The position numbers were made by a program, and so were the translations under genes. From positions 930,001-994,000 of the forward strand of contig PMSI01000003.1 in the NCBI GenBank assembly GCA_003168375.1: 64,000 nt of DNA. Direction: 5' to 3'. This document shows positions 52,329-61,870 of this stretch, one piece after another (the stretch's first letter is position 1; the number at the start of each line of letters is the position of its first letter). Under the pieces are notes generated by a model that had not been told where the DNA came from, searched no databases, and saw only the letters and a list, made by a program, of their open reading frames with translations. The DNA comes from Vulcanimicrobiota bacterium (GTDB lineage Bacteria > Vulcanimicrobiota > Vulcanimicrobiia > Vulcanimicrobiales > Vulcanimicrobiaceae).

Positions 52329-55300
52329 CTAGGCCGGTACGTTCCGCTGGGCGACGAGGTCGCGCAGCACGTTTTCGCGTTCTACTTCGAGCTCGACATC
52401 GCCGGGCTCGTGCAGCGCGGTTTCGAACTCTGTCGGCGAGAATTCCGCCAGCTCCCAGAACGCCCGCACGACCGCTTCGCGATACGGCGAGAAATCCGCG
52501 ACGACGACACCGTCGCGTTCGAGCGACGTGCCTATCAGCATCGCCGCGGCGAGCCATGGCACCGCGGTGACGAGCTTCGCTCGGCCCAAGGTCTCTCCGG
52601 CCACCGCCAGCGTACGCGGCTCGACGGAGCTCACGAGCCGCAATCCGGCGCGGTCTGGCTCCTTTTGGCCGCGCTCGGTGCGCAGCGCGGCGATCACGGC
52701 CTCGAGCGACGCCCGGAACTGCGGCGTCTCCAAGTCGTCCTGCGCGAGCGGGACGTCGGGCAGCCGCAGCTTCAAGAACAGCCGGTCCACGAGCTCGCTC
52801 AGCAGCGCGGTGTGTTGCCGCAGTCGCGCGGTGGCCTCCGGTGCTTCCGCGGTGTCGGGGAAGAGCGCGCGTATGATCATTAGGTGCGCGATCAAGCCTT
52901 CGAACCGCGCTTCTTCGAGGTAGTTCACGATCCAGTCGAGACGGTCTTCCGGGAGGCTGAGGTAGAGGGCAGTTGGGGTTTCGATCGCGTCGGGTTCACC
53001 CTTCGACAGGCTCAGGGTGACATCGGGACGGGTGACATCGGGATGGGTGACATCGGGGGTGGTGGTGGGGCTGCTGTTGACAGCACCATCCGGGGCGCTC
53101 CCGGAACTGAGGGCTTCGGCGTTGCGTCGAGATGCGCCGCGCGTCCCGGTGACGTCGCGTGGTAGTGCGCCACGCACCGGCTGCGCCGGAGGCAGCTCGA
53201 TGTATGCTGTTTGCTCGCCGGGGGCGAGGGCGCGGCGGCCGTTGGCGAAGGTTGGGCCGGCTGCGGCGTCGAGGACCGAGAACGGCAGCGCCGGGTCGAC
53301 GATCGGGAGGGCGGAGGCGGAGCGGACGCGGAGCGGTTCTGCTCGGACGATCATCTCGGGGACTTCGTCCCAGGTTACGTGGGCTCGGGTTTCGATCGAT
53401 GTGCCGGGTGGGAGCGGCGTGTTGACGATCATGCTGAGTTGCACGACGACTTCGGCGCCGGAGGTGACGTCGCCGAGGGTGAGGCCGTTGGCGGCGAGGA
53501 GCGGCGAGGTGCCGGCGAAGTCGAGTAGCGGGAGGTCGTTCACCATCGTGCTGCCTGGGGCGTAGACGGTGTGGAGCGGCGTGTCGATGCGGGCGTTGAG
53601 GCGCTTTGCGGGGCCGTCGCCGGAGTTGCGCAGCGCCAGCGTGTAGACGATCTCCTGGCCGGAGTCGATCGTCTCCATCGGGTGCGACGTCAGCGTCGCG
53701 CCTTCTTCGAACGCGGGCTCTGCGTGCGTCGTCAGCGATACCGCATCCAGCGACAGGGGCACGACGTTGCTGCCGGTGAGGCGCGCGTTGACCTGCAGCA
53801 CCTCGCCGTCGGCGGCGGTTCCGAGCAGCCGCAGATGCACCGTCGCCTCGCGCGTCGCTTGCGCGGGGACTTCGCCGAACACGACGCTCTCCGCATCGCG
53901 CGAGGCGTTGTCGACGCTCTCCAGCCGCAGCTCTTCGGGCAGTTGCAGCCGCACGCGCACGTCCTTGCCGCGATCGGTACCGTCGTTGTGCACGGTGAGC
54001 CGGCACGCCATCGTCCGGTTCGGGCGCAGCACCTCGCCGCTCTCCGCCACCAGCTTCGAGCTCTTCGCGGAGAACCGCGGCCGCGACGCGATCGTGTGCT
54101 GTGCCGAGCCGAGGTCGATCTCGCCGAGCTGCTTCGTGCGCAGCGCGGCGCGCAGGTGCAAGTGCGACTGATCCTCCACGATCGCCGCGACGCGCGCTTC
54201 GACGCTCAGCCGACGCGGCGCGTTCGGTTCCACCGTGTCGAGGTGGATCGAGCGGTCGTCGGCGAGCGCGACCTCGGCATCGTTCTCGGTCACGCGCAGG
54301 TTCTCGAGCGCCTCATCCACTTCGAGGCGCACGCGCGCGTCGGTTGCGACGTCGGCGCCCATGTTCTCCAGGTGGATCGTGAACTTCGCCGCATCGCCCG
54401 GGACGAGCCGGCGCGGCGTCTCCCGCTCGACGCGGTTGAACGCGCTCGGGAACGCCGGCGTGGAGCGGACGGTCAGCGTGCGGGCGAACGCGCGATGGGT
54501 CTTCTGCCAGTCGATCCGCGCCTCGAGCGGGAGCTCCTGACCGTGCGCGCTCGGCGAGCGCACCATGCCCGCCAGCGACACCTCGACCGAACGTCCCGGC
54601 TCGACGTCGCCGAGTTCGAACACGCCCGGCTCGCGGTCGGCGTCGACCCCCGGCGCGCCGTCGACGGCGCGCGAGCCGGCGCTGTACGCGATCCCGTCGG
54701 GCAGCTTGATCCGCACGCGCACGTTCTTCGCTCGCGCCGTCCCGGCGTTGCGCAGGTGCACGACCACGCGCACGCGCTGACCCGGCACCACCTCGTCCTC
54801 GGTCTCGACGCGGAAGCTCGTGTCCTCGCCGTCGAACGACGGTTTCGAGGGAACCTTCAGCGTCACCTGACTGAGCCCGAACTCCGGCAGCTCCTGCGTG
54901 CACACGGCGCCTTGCGCGATCACTGCAGTGTTGTCGTCGAGCGTCGGGTCGATCCGCACGCGGTAGCCGACGTCGAGCGTCGCGCCCGGGCCGAGCACCG
55001 GCGCGACGATCGTCGGCGCGGTTAGCCCGAGCGGCTCGATCTCCGAGAGCCCGGCGCGCGGGCGGCCGTCGACCACCGCGCTGTGGGGCACGTAGGTCGA
55101 ATTGGCGGGGACCGGCAGCAGCACCATCACGTCGTGCGCGCTGCTCTGGCCCGAGTTGTGGATCTGCGCGCGCAGGTTCAGCTCGGCGCCCGGCACCAGC
55201 TCGCGCACCGGCGTCAGCGACAGCTTCGTGTTGGCGCTCTTGAGCGTCGGCTTGCTGCGCACGAGCAGCCGCACGACGTTCGAGCCGATCACCGGCACCT

Positions 55301-55691
55301 CGAACGACGCCAGCGCCGCCTGCAGCCCGATCTGCGTCCCGTTCTCGATCGTCGGCGCGACGCTGTACGCCAGCGAGATGCGCCGCTCGCCGCCGGCCGG
55401 GACTTCTCCCAGCTTCGCACCGGCGCTCTGGAGCAGCGAGGTCAGCCCGCCCTGCTCGTCGATCTCGACGCCGTCGATCTGCGCGCTGCCGACCAGGTAC
55501 GTCAGCCCCTCGGGCAACCGGAACCGCACGCGGAACCCGGTCGCCGTCCCACCGCCCAGGTTCCGGAAGGTGAAGCTCGCGTGGATGGTCTGCCCGGGCT
55601 CGACGATACGACTCGGCGAGACGGTGAGCGTACGCAGGCCTTCCGGCAGCGGTGCGGAGCCGGGAGCGAAGACGGCCGTCAGCGTGCGCAT
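52329..55691 (-). CDS. DUF11-repeat protein
   Basis: 1120 residues without a signal peptide. Residues about 22-800 hold five to six DUF11-like Ig repeats, each with a start of the type IVEPGQTIHASFTFRNLGGG and a DG-x-x-L-G middle; examples are RVRFRLPEGLTYLVGSAQID, VRVRIKLPDGIAYSAGSRAV and VRLQLPEELRLESVDN. Residues about 885-905 are a short Thr-Pro-Asp repeat (TTTPDVTHPDVTRPDVTLSL), made by a repeat insertion. The last 180 residues are helical. DUF11 proteins usually decorate cell surfaces, but without a visible signal peptide the location is unclear. Confidence 0.8.
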   Translation of the reverse strand: MRTLTAVFAPGSAPLPEGLRTLTVSPSRIVEPGQTIHASFTFRNLGGGTATGFRVRFRLPEGLTYLVGSAQIDGVEIDEQGGLTSLLQSAGAKLGEVPAGGERRISLAYSVAPTIENGTQIGLQAALASFEVPVIGSNVVRLLVRSKPTLKSANTKLSLTPVRELVPGAELNLRAQIHNSGQSSAHDVMVLLPVPANSTYVPHSAVVDGRPRAGLSEIEPLGLTAPTIVAPVLGPGATLDVGYRVRIDPTLDDNTAVIAQGAVCTQELPEFGLSQVTLKVPSKPSFDGEDTSFRVETEDEVVPGQRVRVVVHLRNAGTARAKNVRVRIKLPDGIAYSAGSRAVDGAPGVDADREPGVFELGDVEPGRSVEVSLAGMVRSPSAHGQELPLEARIDWQKTHRAFARTLTVRSTPAFPSAFNRVERETPRRLVPGDAAKFTIHLENMGADVATDARVRLEVDEALENLRVTENDAEVALADDRSIHLDTVEPNAPRRLSVEARVAAIVEDQSHLHLRAALRTKQLGEIDLGSAQHTIASRPRFSAKSSKLVAESGEVLRPNRTMACRLTVHNDGTDRGKDVRVRLQLPEELRLESVDNASRDAESVVFGEVPAQATREATVHLRLLGTAADGEVLQVNARLTGSNVVPLSLDAVSLTTHAEPAFEEGATLTSHPMETIDSGQEIVYTLALRNSGDGPAKRLNARIDTPLHTVYAPGSTMVNDLPLLDFAGTSPLLAANGLTLGDVTSGAEVVVQLSMIVNTPLPPGTSIETRAHVTWDEVPEMIVRAEPLRVRSASALPIVDPALPFSVLDAAAGPTFANGRRALAPGEQTAYIELPPAQPVRGALPRDVTGTRGASRRNAEALSSGSAPDGAVNSSPTTTPDVTHPDVTRPDVTLSLSKGEPDAIETPTALYLSLPEDRLDWIVNYLEEARFEGLIAHLMIIRALFPDTAEAPEATARLRQHTALLSELVDRLFLKLRLPDVPLAQDDLETPQFRASLEAVIAALRTERGQKEPDRAGLRLVSSVEPRTLAVAGETLGRAKLVTAVPWLAAAMLIGTSLERDGVVVADFSPYREAVVRAFWELAEFSPTEFETALHEPGDVELEVERENVLRDLVAQRNVPA
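52997..53022 (-). repeat. dispersed repeat copy inside a coding sequence
   Basis: CACCCTTCGACAGGCTCAGG then GTGACA, in the reverse orientation. It lies inside the DUF11 gene and is translated as TLSLSKGE without breaking the frame. Confidence 0.85.
53015..53059. repeat. three tandem 15-bp repeats
   Basis: Three units of GGGTGACATCGGGAN (last two bases vary) follow the dispersed repeat directly. They encode the (T/R/H)PDV repeats of the DUF11 protein. The unit shares GGGTGACA with the end of the dispersed repeat. Confidence 0.85.
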
Positions 55692-55924
55692 TGTCCCGGA
55701 GACGTGCGAGCAAAGCCGCCCCGACCCTTCCGCCAGGAGCTACGCTGAGAGCACGATCTCTGTTCTGGCTCTTAACCTGGCCCGCCGACGCCGCTCGGGC
55801 CCGAGCCCCGCCTAGCCGAGGCGATGCAGAGAGACGAGCGCGCCGTTAGTGTACGACTCCGAACGGCGTCCATCGCTCGCCCGTTGAGAGGATGCGCAGC
55901 AGGCTTTGGGCGTCATCGAATAGG

Positions 55925-57601
55925 TCAGAGGATGATCTTGCCGACGATATTGCCGTAGGTGTCGACGTACCAGATGTTGCCGTCGCCGCCGATCGCGAAG
56001 TTGTACGGTTCTCCCCCGCGCGCCTGGATCGGCGCGAGCGGGAAGAACGACATGGTGCCTTTCGTCGAGATGCGGCCCACCGTGCCGCCGCCGGTGTTGT
56101 ACCAGACGGCACCGTCAGGGCCGGTGATGAGCCGACCGAGAGCGCTTGGCTGACCGCGCGGAAACGTCGTGTGGGCCCCGTCCGTCGTCATCCGATTGAT
56201 AGTGCCGATGAAATTGTCGATGTACCAGAGCGCTCCGTCCGGCCCGTTGGTGATCCCGAGTGGCCAGCTCACTGCGGTGGGCGAGGCCCCAGCGGTGTAC
56301 TCGCTCATCGTCCCCGCCATATCGACCCGCCCGATCTTCGAGCCGCCGTACTCGGAGAACCAGATCGCATTATCCGGTCCGGCCGTGAGGTTCTGCGTTT
56401 CCGAGCCGCCGGTCGGGATCGCAAAGTCGGTTTCCACGCCCGCGAGCGTGTAGCGCACGATCGCGTTCTGCGAGCCGTCGACCAGCCACAGGTTGTTGTC
56501 CGGTCCCGACACCATCTTGTACAACGAGCGGTTGTTGTACGGGATTTTCACTGAATGGCGCGTGATCGTGCCGGTGGGCGTGATCGAGTCGATCGCTTCG
56601 TCGAACGTCGCCAGGTCCGTGAACCAGATGTTCCCATCGGCGCCGACCGCGATCGCCCAAGGCTGCGCGTAACTCGGATTCTGCGCAGAGCCCAGGACCT
56701 TATACTCGGTGAACGCGCCGCTCGTCGTGACGCGGCCGATCCTCGGTCCGTACTGCTCGGTAAACCAGATGGCGCCGTCGGGACCTTTCACCAGGTCGAT
56801 CGGCGTTGAGTTCGCGGTTGGCAGCGTGTATTCCACGACCTGCGGCGCCGGCGCGAGCTGGCCGGTCGCCGGCTTTACCGCGCCGTTCGCAGGTACGCTC
56901 GCGGTGATCGGTGCGGTCGCGCTGTCGCCGCCGATCCACGCGCCATTGTAGGTCAGCGTCGGCGCGGGATCGCTCGGCGCATTCAGGGTCGCTGTCGTCA
57001 TCTTCGTGGCGCCCGACGTGTCGCCGTCGGTGACGACGATCGGGTTGTCGTAGCTGCCCGGTCCGACAATCGTGTTGCCATCGGCGTCGAGCGCGGAGAC
57101 GAGAACGGTAACCGTCGTCGTCGTGCTGACCGGCGGGTTCGGCTTGTCGAACGCGACTTTTAGAGACGCGACGACACCGTCGAACGTCACCGTGAGCGTG
57201 TTGGCTTTGCCTTCCACGACGGTCGTTGTCGCCTGGCCGGTCGCGAGCGTGTTGCCGCTGCCATCCGGCTTGTCGTTGAGACCGATCGCGAACGTGTCGA
57301 GACCGACCGTCGCCGGTACGCTGCCGACGCATTTCGAGCCGCTGCACGTCACGATGGTCCGTATCGTCGGGCCGCCGGCCCCCGTGACGTCGACCACCGC
57401 GGCTTTCGTCGATGGCGAAATGTACGCCGGCCGGCGCTTCGCGGAAGACGGCGTCGGCGACGGGATGAGGATCGAGATCGCGACCTGCACTTGGTGCGCA
57501 GATGTCTGTTGCCCGCTGCCCTGCGGAACGACGGAGGCGTGACCGCCGCCGCACCCGGCGAGCAGCAGCGCGGCAAGCGTGGTGCCGACGATCTTCTTCA
57601 C
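55925..57601 (-). CDS. streptogramin (virginiamycin B) lyase-like propeller lipoprotein
   Basis: 558 residues from a GTG at 57601 whose G is shared with the previous stop codon. N-terminus VKKIVGTTLAALLLAGCGGG is a lipoprotein signal. A beta-rich segment (residues about 30-260) comes first, close in style to paralog 3 of the EPS locus (GNTLATGQATTTVVEGKANT). Seven propeller blades follow, each of the GPDGAIWFTEQYGPRIGRVT type, including GPDNNLWLVDG, GPDNAIWFSEYGGSKIGRV, GPDGALWYIDN and GGDGNIWYVDT. The Vgb family opens the streptogramin B ring, but extracellular propellers of this type are common in soil bacteria and may have other roles. Confidence 0.82.
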   Translation of the reverse strand: MKKIVGTTLAALLLAGCGGGHASVVPQGSGQQTSAHQVQVAISILIPSPTPSSAKRRPAYISPSTKAAVVDVTGAGGPTIRTIVTCSGSKCVGSVPATVGLDTFAIGLNDKPDGSGNTLATGQATTTVVEGKANTLTVTFDGVVASLKVAFDKPNPPVSTTTTVTVLVSALDADGNTIVGPGSYDNPIVVTDGDTSGATKMTTATLNAPSDPAPTLTYNGAWIGGDSATAPITASVPANGAVKPATGQLAPAPQVVEYTLPTANSTPIDLVKGPDGAIWFTEQYGPRIGRVTTSGAFTEYKVLGSAQNPSYAQPWAIAVGADGNIWFTDLATFDEAIDSITPTGTITRHSVKIPYNNRSLYKMVSGPDNNLWLVDGSQNAIVRYTLAGVETDFAIPTGGSETQNLTAGPDNAIWFSEYGGSKIGRVDMAGTMSEYTAGASPTAVSWPLGITNGPDGALWYIDNFIGTINRMTTDGAHTTFPRGQPSALGRLITGPDGAVWYNTGGGTVGRISTKGTMSFFPLAPIQARGGEPYNFAIGGDGNIWYVDTYGNIVGKIIL

Positions 57602-58545
57602 TACTGCCCTCCGATCGTCAGCGAGGTGACGCTCACAGGCAGCGTCGTTTGCACGCCCCCGCCCCCGGTAAACGTGTACGAGCACATGCCAACGGCTACC
57701 GGCGTGATCGTGAAGTCTTTGAGCGATGTCGACGTGTCGGCGGCGGCGATCCCGTTGCAGGACGTGCCGCCGAGCGTAAACAGCCCGTTGTAACCGCTTT
57801 GCGTGACGGTGACCGTCTGAGCGTATGCGGCGCCGACGCCCTGCAGTTGCAACGCCGAGACGTTGACCGCGACTGGGGCAGGGGTTGGCGACGGGCTCGG
57901 TGTCGGCGTCGGCACGGTCAGCGCCGACTGCGTCGACACCAACGCGAGATCGTAGGTCACGCCCTGCTGAAAGGTCACCGCCGCGACGTTGCCGCCCGCG
58001 GGGATGCCGGAACTCGGCGAGCCCGGCCCGGCGATCGCGTTCCACCCCGCGGTCGCGTTCGACGGATCGAACAGCACCAGGTACTCACTTCCCCCGACCT
58101 GCGTCGTCGTCGCAATCATCGCGCCGAGCGAGGTTCCGAAGCTGACCGTCGGCGACGATTGCGCCGTGAAGTACGCGATTCCAGTCGGCGTGCTGCCAAG
58201 CGTGCGGACGAGGCGGCGGTCGCTCTGGAGCGCGGGCACCCCCGACGGCGGGCTCGCCGAGAGCGTGAGCGTCACGGTTGCTCCGATGCTCGCGGCCGGC
58301 AGCACGACGCTACCCGACAAACCGCCGGCGACCGGCGGGAGGATCACCGTCGTCGATCCGGCCGGAGAGACCGAGCCGGACGCTGTCGAGACGGCCGGCG
58401 GCCCGGGAGTGGGCGTCGCGGTCGGCGTCGGCGTCGGCGTGGAGGGCGGGACGCTAACCGGCGTCGATCCGCTTCCGCCCCCGCCACACCCGCTCAGTGC
58501 GAAAAAGCTCGCGCATATGAAAAAAGCCCCCACCCGTAACACCAC
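57601..58545 (-). CDS. lipoprotein with Pro-Thr linker
   Basis: 314 residues. VGAFFICASFFALSGCGGGG is a lipobox signal. A linker of Pro-Thr repeats (VPPSTPTPTPTATPTPGPP) follows, and then beta-rich sequence without recognised domain (GNVAAVTFQQGVTYDLALVS). A second Pro-rich spacer (VPTPTPSPSPTPAPV) splits the C-terminal domain. It is translationally coupled to the propeller lipoprotein by a one-base overlap. Presumably both sit on the cell surface. Confidence 0.75.
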   Translation of the reverse strand: MVLRVGAFFICASFFALSGCGGGGSGSTPVSVPPSTPTPTPTATPTPGPPAVSTASGSVSPAGSTTVILPPVAGGLSGSVVLPAASIGATVTLTLSASPPSGVPALQSDRRLVRTLGSTPTGIAYFTAQSSPTVSFGTSLGAMIATTTQVGGSEYLVLFDPSNATAGWNAIAGPGSPSSGIPAGGNVAAVTFQQGVTYDLALVSTQSALTVPTPTPSPSPTPAPVAVNVSALQLQGVGAAYAQTVTVTQSGYNGLFTLGGTSCNGIAAADTSTSLKDFTITPVAVGMCSYTFTGGGGVQTTLPVSVTSLTIGGQ

Positions 58546-58742
58546 GATGGCCCGCGTTCAGCGCAGGATGCTCATCCCCTCCGTGCGAGTCGACGTCGAA
58601 CGCCGCCGCGAGCTCGCAACCGTCCTTGGTCTCGCACACGTGCGGAAGCCTGCGGAGCCGAGTCGCTCCGACCCTGCCGCCAGGAGTTGCCCCAGACGAG
58701 GTTCCCCGGCGCGCCGCGCGAAGCCCACCACTGGACTGCTAC

Positions 58743-60011
58743 ATGGCCCACGACATTTTCATTTGTCACGCGCACGCGGACCTCAACACCGCCTCGGCCG
58801 CATGCGCGAAGCTGGAAGACGCTGGCGTGCGCTGTTGGATCGCTCCACGCGACGTCGATGCAGGCCCGTATGCGCGTCAGCTCGTGCATGCGATCACGAG
58901 CGCCAGCGCCGTCCTGCTGATTTTCTCTAACAATACGAATGCGTCGGAACACATCCTGCGCGAACTCGAGATCGCCTCGAAGCACCAGAAAGTGATCATT
59001 CCGTTTCGGATCGAGGACGTTCCACCGAACGAAGACCTCGAGTACTTCACGTTGCGCGTACACTGGCTCGACGCGCTCAGACCGCCGATGGAAATCCGGC
59101 TCGCCGAGCTGGTAGCCTTCGTGAAGCGATTGCTCGCAGCGAAGCCGGCGCTGACCGCTCCGGCGGTACCCGAGACGAAGCCCGCTTCGGATCTCATCGC
59201 AGCCGAGAAGCGCGAGGCCGAGGTGCCATGGTGGAAGACCCGTATCAGTGTGATCGGCGGTGCGGTCGCCGCTGCCGTCATCGTCATCGTCATCGTCATC
59301 GTGATCGCCATCGCGGCGCGGCGACCGTCGCACGTGGCCTTTCCTTACCGAACGTTCGTGCCGATCTCAGGCGGAAACCTGAGCGCACCTCTAGCGATCG
59401 ACCGCAGCATGCAGAATTGTCCGATGGATCGAGCGGACACGGCGGAGGACTTCAGTCATGGAGCGACTCAGTGGAGCAAGTTTCCCAGCGCTATACAGAT
59501 CACGCACGGCTTCCTTAGTGTGCGGCCGCAGAAAGGCCACTTTGCCATCCTCTTTCATGACGGCAAATTTCGCGGTGATGCGATCATCTGTGCAAACTCG
59601 GCGCCTATGGTCCCCACATGCCCCCGACGTCGGTCAATACAACGGGCGGCGTCCTTTTCTGGGACTATACTGCCCCGAAGGCCCACGATGACTTCTACGT
59701 TTTTGAGGGTGAACTATCCAGGAAGCTTCACGGCGTGGCACCGGAGCAACGACAAATGGATGCTCCTCCGCGGGCCAACGCATTCAAACGCTATCCGCAC
59801 GCAGACGGGGATATACAACTTCCTCGCGGTGCGAACCAGCGGACATACAGCGTCACTCTACGTCAACGGCATAAAGGTGGACACAATGAGCGGCAACCCG
59901 CCTGCCGGCGGCTGGTGGGGCGGCATCATCGCCGCACTCGGACCAGACGAAGAGCCCGACGCCGCGTGGAATTTCGGCGCATACGGTGTCGCACTGACCG
60001 GGTCTCGTTAG
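58743..60011 (+). CDS. TIR-domain protein with membrane helix and lectin-like domain (two compensating frameshifts)
   Basis: 422 residues as it stands. Residues 1-115 are a TIR domain (AHDIFICHAHADLNTASAAC, RCWIAPRDVDAGPYARQLVH, LRELEIASKHQKVIIPFRIE). A single transmembrane helix follows (IGGAVAAAVIVIVIVIVIAI). The C-terminal part reads like a concanavalin-type lectin domain. Between about 59612 and 59704 the open frame is nonsense, but the neighbouring frame reads MPPTSVNTTGGVLFWDYTA and HDDFYV. Adding one C to CCCC (59612-59615) and removing one T from TTTTT (59700-59704) joins them into one good domain. TIR domains of this type can be NADases or signalling scaffolds. Confidence 0.75.
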   Translation: MAHDIFICHAHADLNTASAACAKLEDAGVRCWIAPRDVDAGPYARQLVHAITSASAVLLIFSNNTNASEHILRELEIASKHQKVIIPFRIEDVPPNEDLEYFTLRVHWLDALRPPMEIRLAELVAFVKRLLAAKPALTAPAVPETKPASDLIAAEKREAEVPWWKTRISVIGGAVAAAVIVIVIVIVIAIAARRPSHVAFPYRTFVPISGGNLSAPLAIDRSMQNCPMDRADTAEDFSHGATQWSKFPSAIQITHGFLSVRPQKGHFAILFHDGKFRGDAIICANSAPMVPTCPRRRSIQRAASFSGTILPRRPTMTSTFLRVNYPGSFTAWHRSNDKWMLLRGPTHSNAIRTQTGIYNFLAVRTSGHTASLYVNGIKVDTMSGNPPAGGWWGGIIAALGPDEEPDAAWNFGAYGVALTGSR

Positions 60012-60160
60012 CGGACGAACTCGTCGCCGCGGTCGCACCGGCTGTTCGAAAGGGATTTACTGCGAGCGCCGGGACCGCGTCGACTTCGGCCCGAACCCGG
60101 TCAGTACGAGTTCGGACGCTTGGCGCTTGGTCGATGCAGAGCGCCGCTGGAGAACGGTCG

Positions 60161-60799
60161 ATGCGCAACGTGGTGTGGTCGGGATCTTTGATCGTGATGC
60201 TGACGACATGCCTGAGCGGCGGGGTCGCGACGGCGGACGAGTCGACGGGTCTCGGCGACAAAATCGGCGCGGCATTATCAGCCGTCAACTCGTATCAGGT
60301 CGACATCACATGGCCTGTCTACGATCGAAGTGGATCGCTCGTCGTCGTGCATGGGGTGGGCAGCCGATACCACGAGACAAGGCACCTCGGCGATACGACC
60401 GACTCCATCATGCTAGGGGCGACCCTTTACCAGCGCACCCGGACCGGCTGGCATAGGTTCATTTTGAACCCGAACGACTTCGCGACGCTCTCGAAACCGC
60501 CCGCGCTCCGTCGCAACGCCGAGCAGCTGCCGGACCGCATCGAAGATGGCATCACCGTCGGCGCAATGCGGACCGCAGCCACAACCGTGCTGCCGGATCT
60601 CGATCCGGTATCGAACACCCGCGGTCCCGGCGTGTGCACGTACGACAAGGGCACGTTCTTGCTCCGAGCCTGCACGTTCGACGAAGCCACGTTGCGTTAC
60701 TCACATTACGACGACCCGTCGCTGACGATCGAGGTCCCGGCCGCAGCGAAGGACGCGCCGGTCGTCAATCTGCCGCCGATCCTGCCGCCGTCCTCCTAG
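60161..60799 (+). CDS. secreted protein, possibly LolA-like
   Basis: 212 residues from ATG 60161 with GGAGA eight bases upstream. Signal peptide SLIVMLTTCLSGGVATA. The mature part (IGAALSAVNSYQVDITWPVY, DSIMLGATLYQRTRTGWHRF) reads like the start of a LolA/LolB-type lipid-binding half-barrel, where a short helix precedes long strands. C131-type and C138-type residues in VCTYDKGTFLLRACTFD could form a disulfide. The family call is tentative. It follows the TIR gene by 149 bases. Confidence 0.6.
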   Translation: MRNVVWSGSLIVMLTTCLSGGVATADESTGLGDKIGAALSAVNSYQVDITWPVYDRSGSLVVVHGVGSRYHETRHLGDTTDSIMLGATLYQRTRTGWHRFILNPNDFATLSKPPALRRNAEQLPDRIEDGITVGAMRTAATTVLPDLDPVSNTRGPGVCTYDKGTFLLRACTFDEATLRYSHYDDPSLTIEVPAAAKDAPVVNLPPILPPSS

Positions 60800-60848
60800 C
60801 AGTAACCGCTGTAAAAGCATAGAAACCTTCGGCGAAGAAGTAGCGCAG

Positions 60849-61868
60849 ATGACTTCTGCCGCCACGGTCAACCGGCAAGTTCTGTTGCGATCACGTCCGG
60901 ATGGGATTCCGCAGGCGGAGAACTTCCAGGTCGTTGAGGGGGCGGTGCCGAAGCCGGGCGAGGGCGAGGTGCTGGTGCGGAACCGGTTCCTCGGCGTCGA
61001 GCCGGCGATGCGCGGGTGGGTGAGCGCGGTCGCGAACTATGCCGAGCCGGTGGCGCTCGGCTCCGTGATGCGCTCGTTCGCGGCCGGTGAGGTCGTGCGT
61101 TCGCGCAACGCGGACTATGCGGCGGGCGATCAGGTCACGGGGATGTTCGGGTGGCAGGAGTACGCGCTCGCCGACGCGCGCGCGATCTCGCGGACCGTGC
61201 CGCGCGACGACATCCCGCTCTCCGCGTCGCTCGGCGTGCTGGGGCTGAACGGCCTCACCGCCTATTTCGCGCTGCTCGAGGTCGGTCAGCCGAAGCCCGG
61301 CGACACCGTGCTCGTTTCGACGGCGGCCGGTTCGGTCGGGTCGTGCGTCGGGCAGATCGCGAAGATCGTCGGCTGCCGCACCGTCGGCATCACGGGCGGC
61401 GCGCGCAAGACGCAATTGTGCCTTGACGAGTTCGGGTACGATGCCGCGATCGATTACAAGTCCGGCGTCGACCTCGGGGCCGCGATTGCGGCGGCCGCAC
61501 CGAAGGGCGTCGACGTCTACTTCGACAACACCGCCGGCGCGATCAGCGACACTGTGTATGCGCATCTCGCCGTCGGCGCGCGCATCGTGGTCTGCGGGAC
61601 GGCCTCGGTGTCGAGCTGGGATCCGTGGCCGATCGGGCCGCGCGTCGAACGGCACCTGCTCGTGAAGCGCGCGCGCATGCAAGGCTTCCTCGCCTTCGAC
61701 TACGCGGCGCGCTTCCCCGAAGCCGTCGCCCAGCTCAGCGCCTGGATTCGCGAGGGGCGCTTGCGCTACCGCGAGGAATTCCTCGACGGCATCGACGCCG
61801 CGCCCGACGCGATCGCCGGCCTCTACCGAGGCGAAAACCTCGGCCGCCGCCTCATTCGCCTGCCGTGA
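60849..61868 (+). CDS. NADP-dependent MDR-family oxidoreductase (LTB4 dehydrogenase/CurA-like)
   Basis: 339 residues. N-terminal LLRSRPDGIPQAENFQVVEG and VLVRNRFLGVEPAMRGWVS are typical of the zinc-independent MDR subfamily of LTB4 12-hydroxydehydrogenases and CurA. The NADP-binding Rossmann fold is LVSTAAGSVGSCVGQIAKIV. YFDNTAG and CGTASVSSW lie at the usual places, and the end is LYRGENLGRRLIRLP. It reduces enone double bonds of small molecules in the cytoplasm. The substrate cannot be named. The next gene starts two bases later, so they form an operon. Confidence 0.9.
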   Translation: MTSAATVNRQVLLRSRPDGIPQAENFQVVEGAVPKPGEGEVLVRNRFLGVEPAMRGWVSAVANYAEPVALGSVMRSFAAGEVVRSRNADYAAGDQVTGMFGWQEYALADARAISRTVPRDDIPLSASLGVLGLNGLTAYFALLEVGQPKPGDTVLVSTAAGSVGSCVGQIAKIVGCRTVGITGGARKTQLCLDEFGYDAAIDYKSGVDLGAAIAAAAPKGVDVYFDNTAGAISDTVYAHLAVGARIVVCGTASVSSWDPWPIGPRVERHLLVKRARMQGFLAFDYAARFPEAVAQLSAWIREGRLRYREEFLDGIDAAPDAIAGLYRGENLGRRLIRLP

Positions 61869-61870
61869 CC

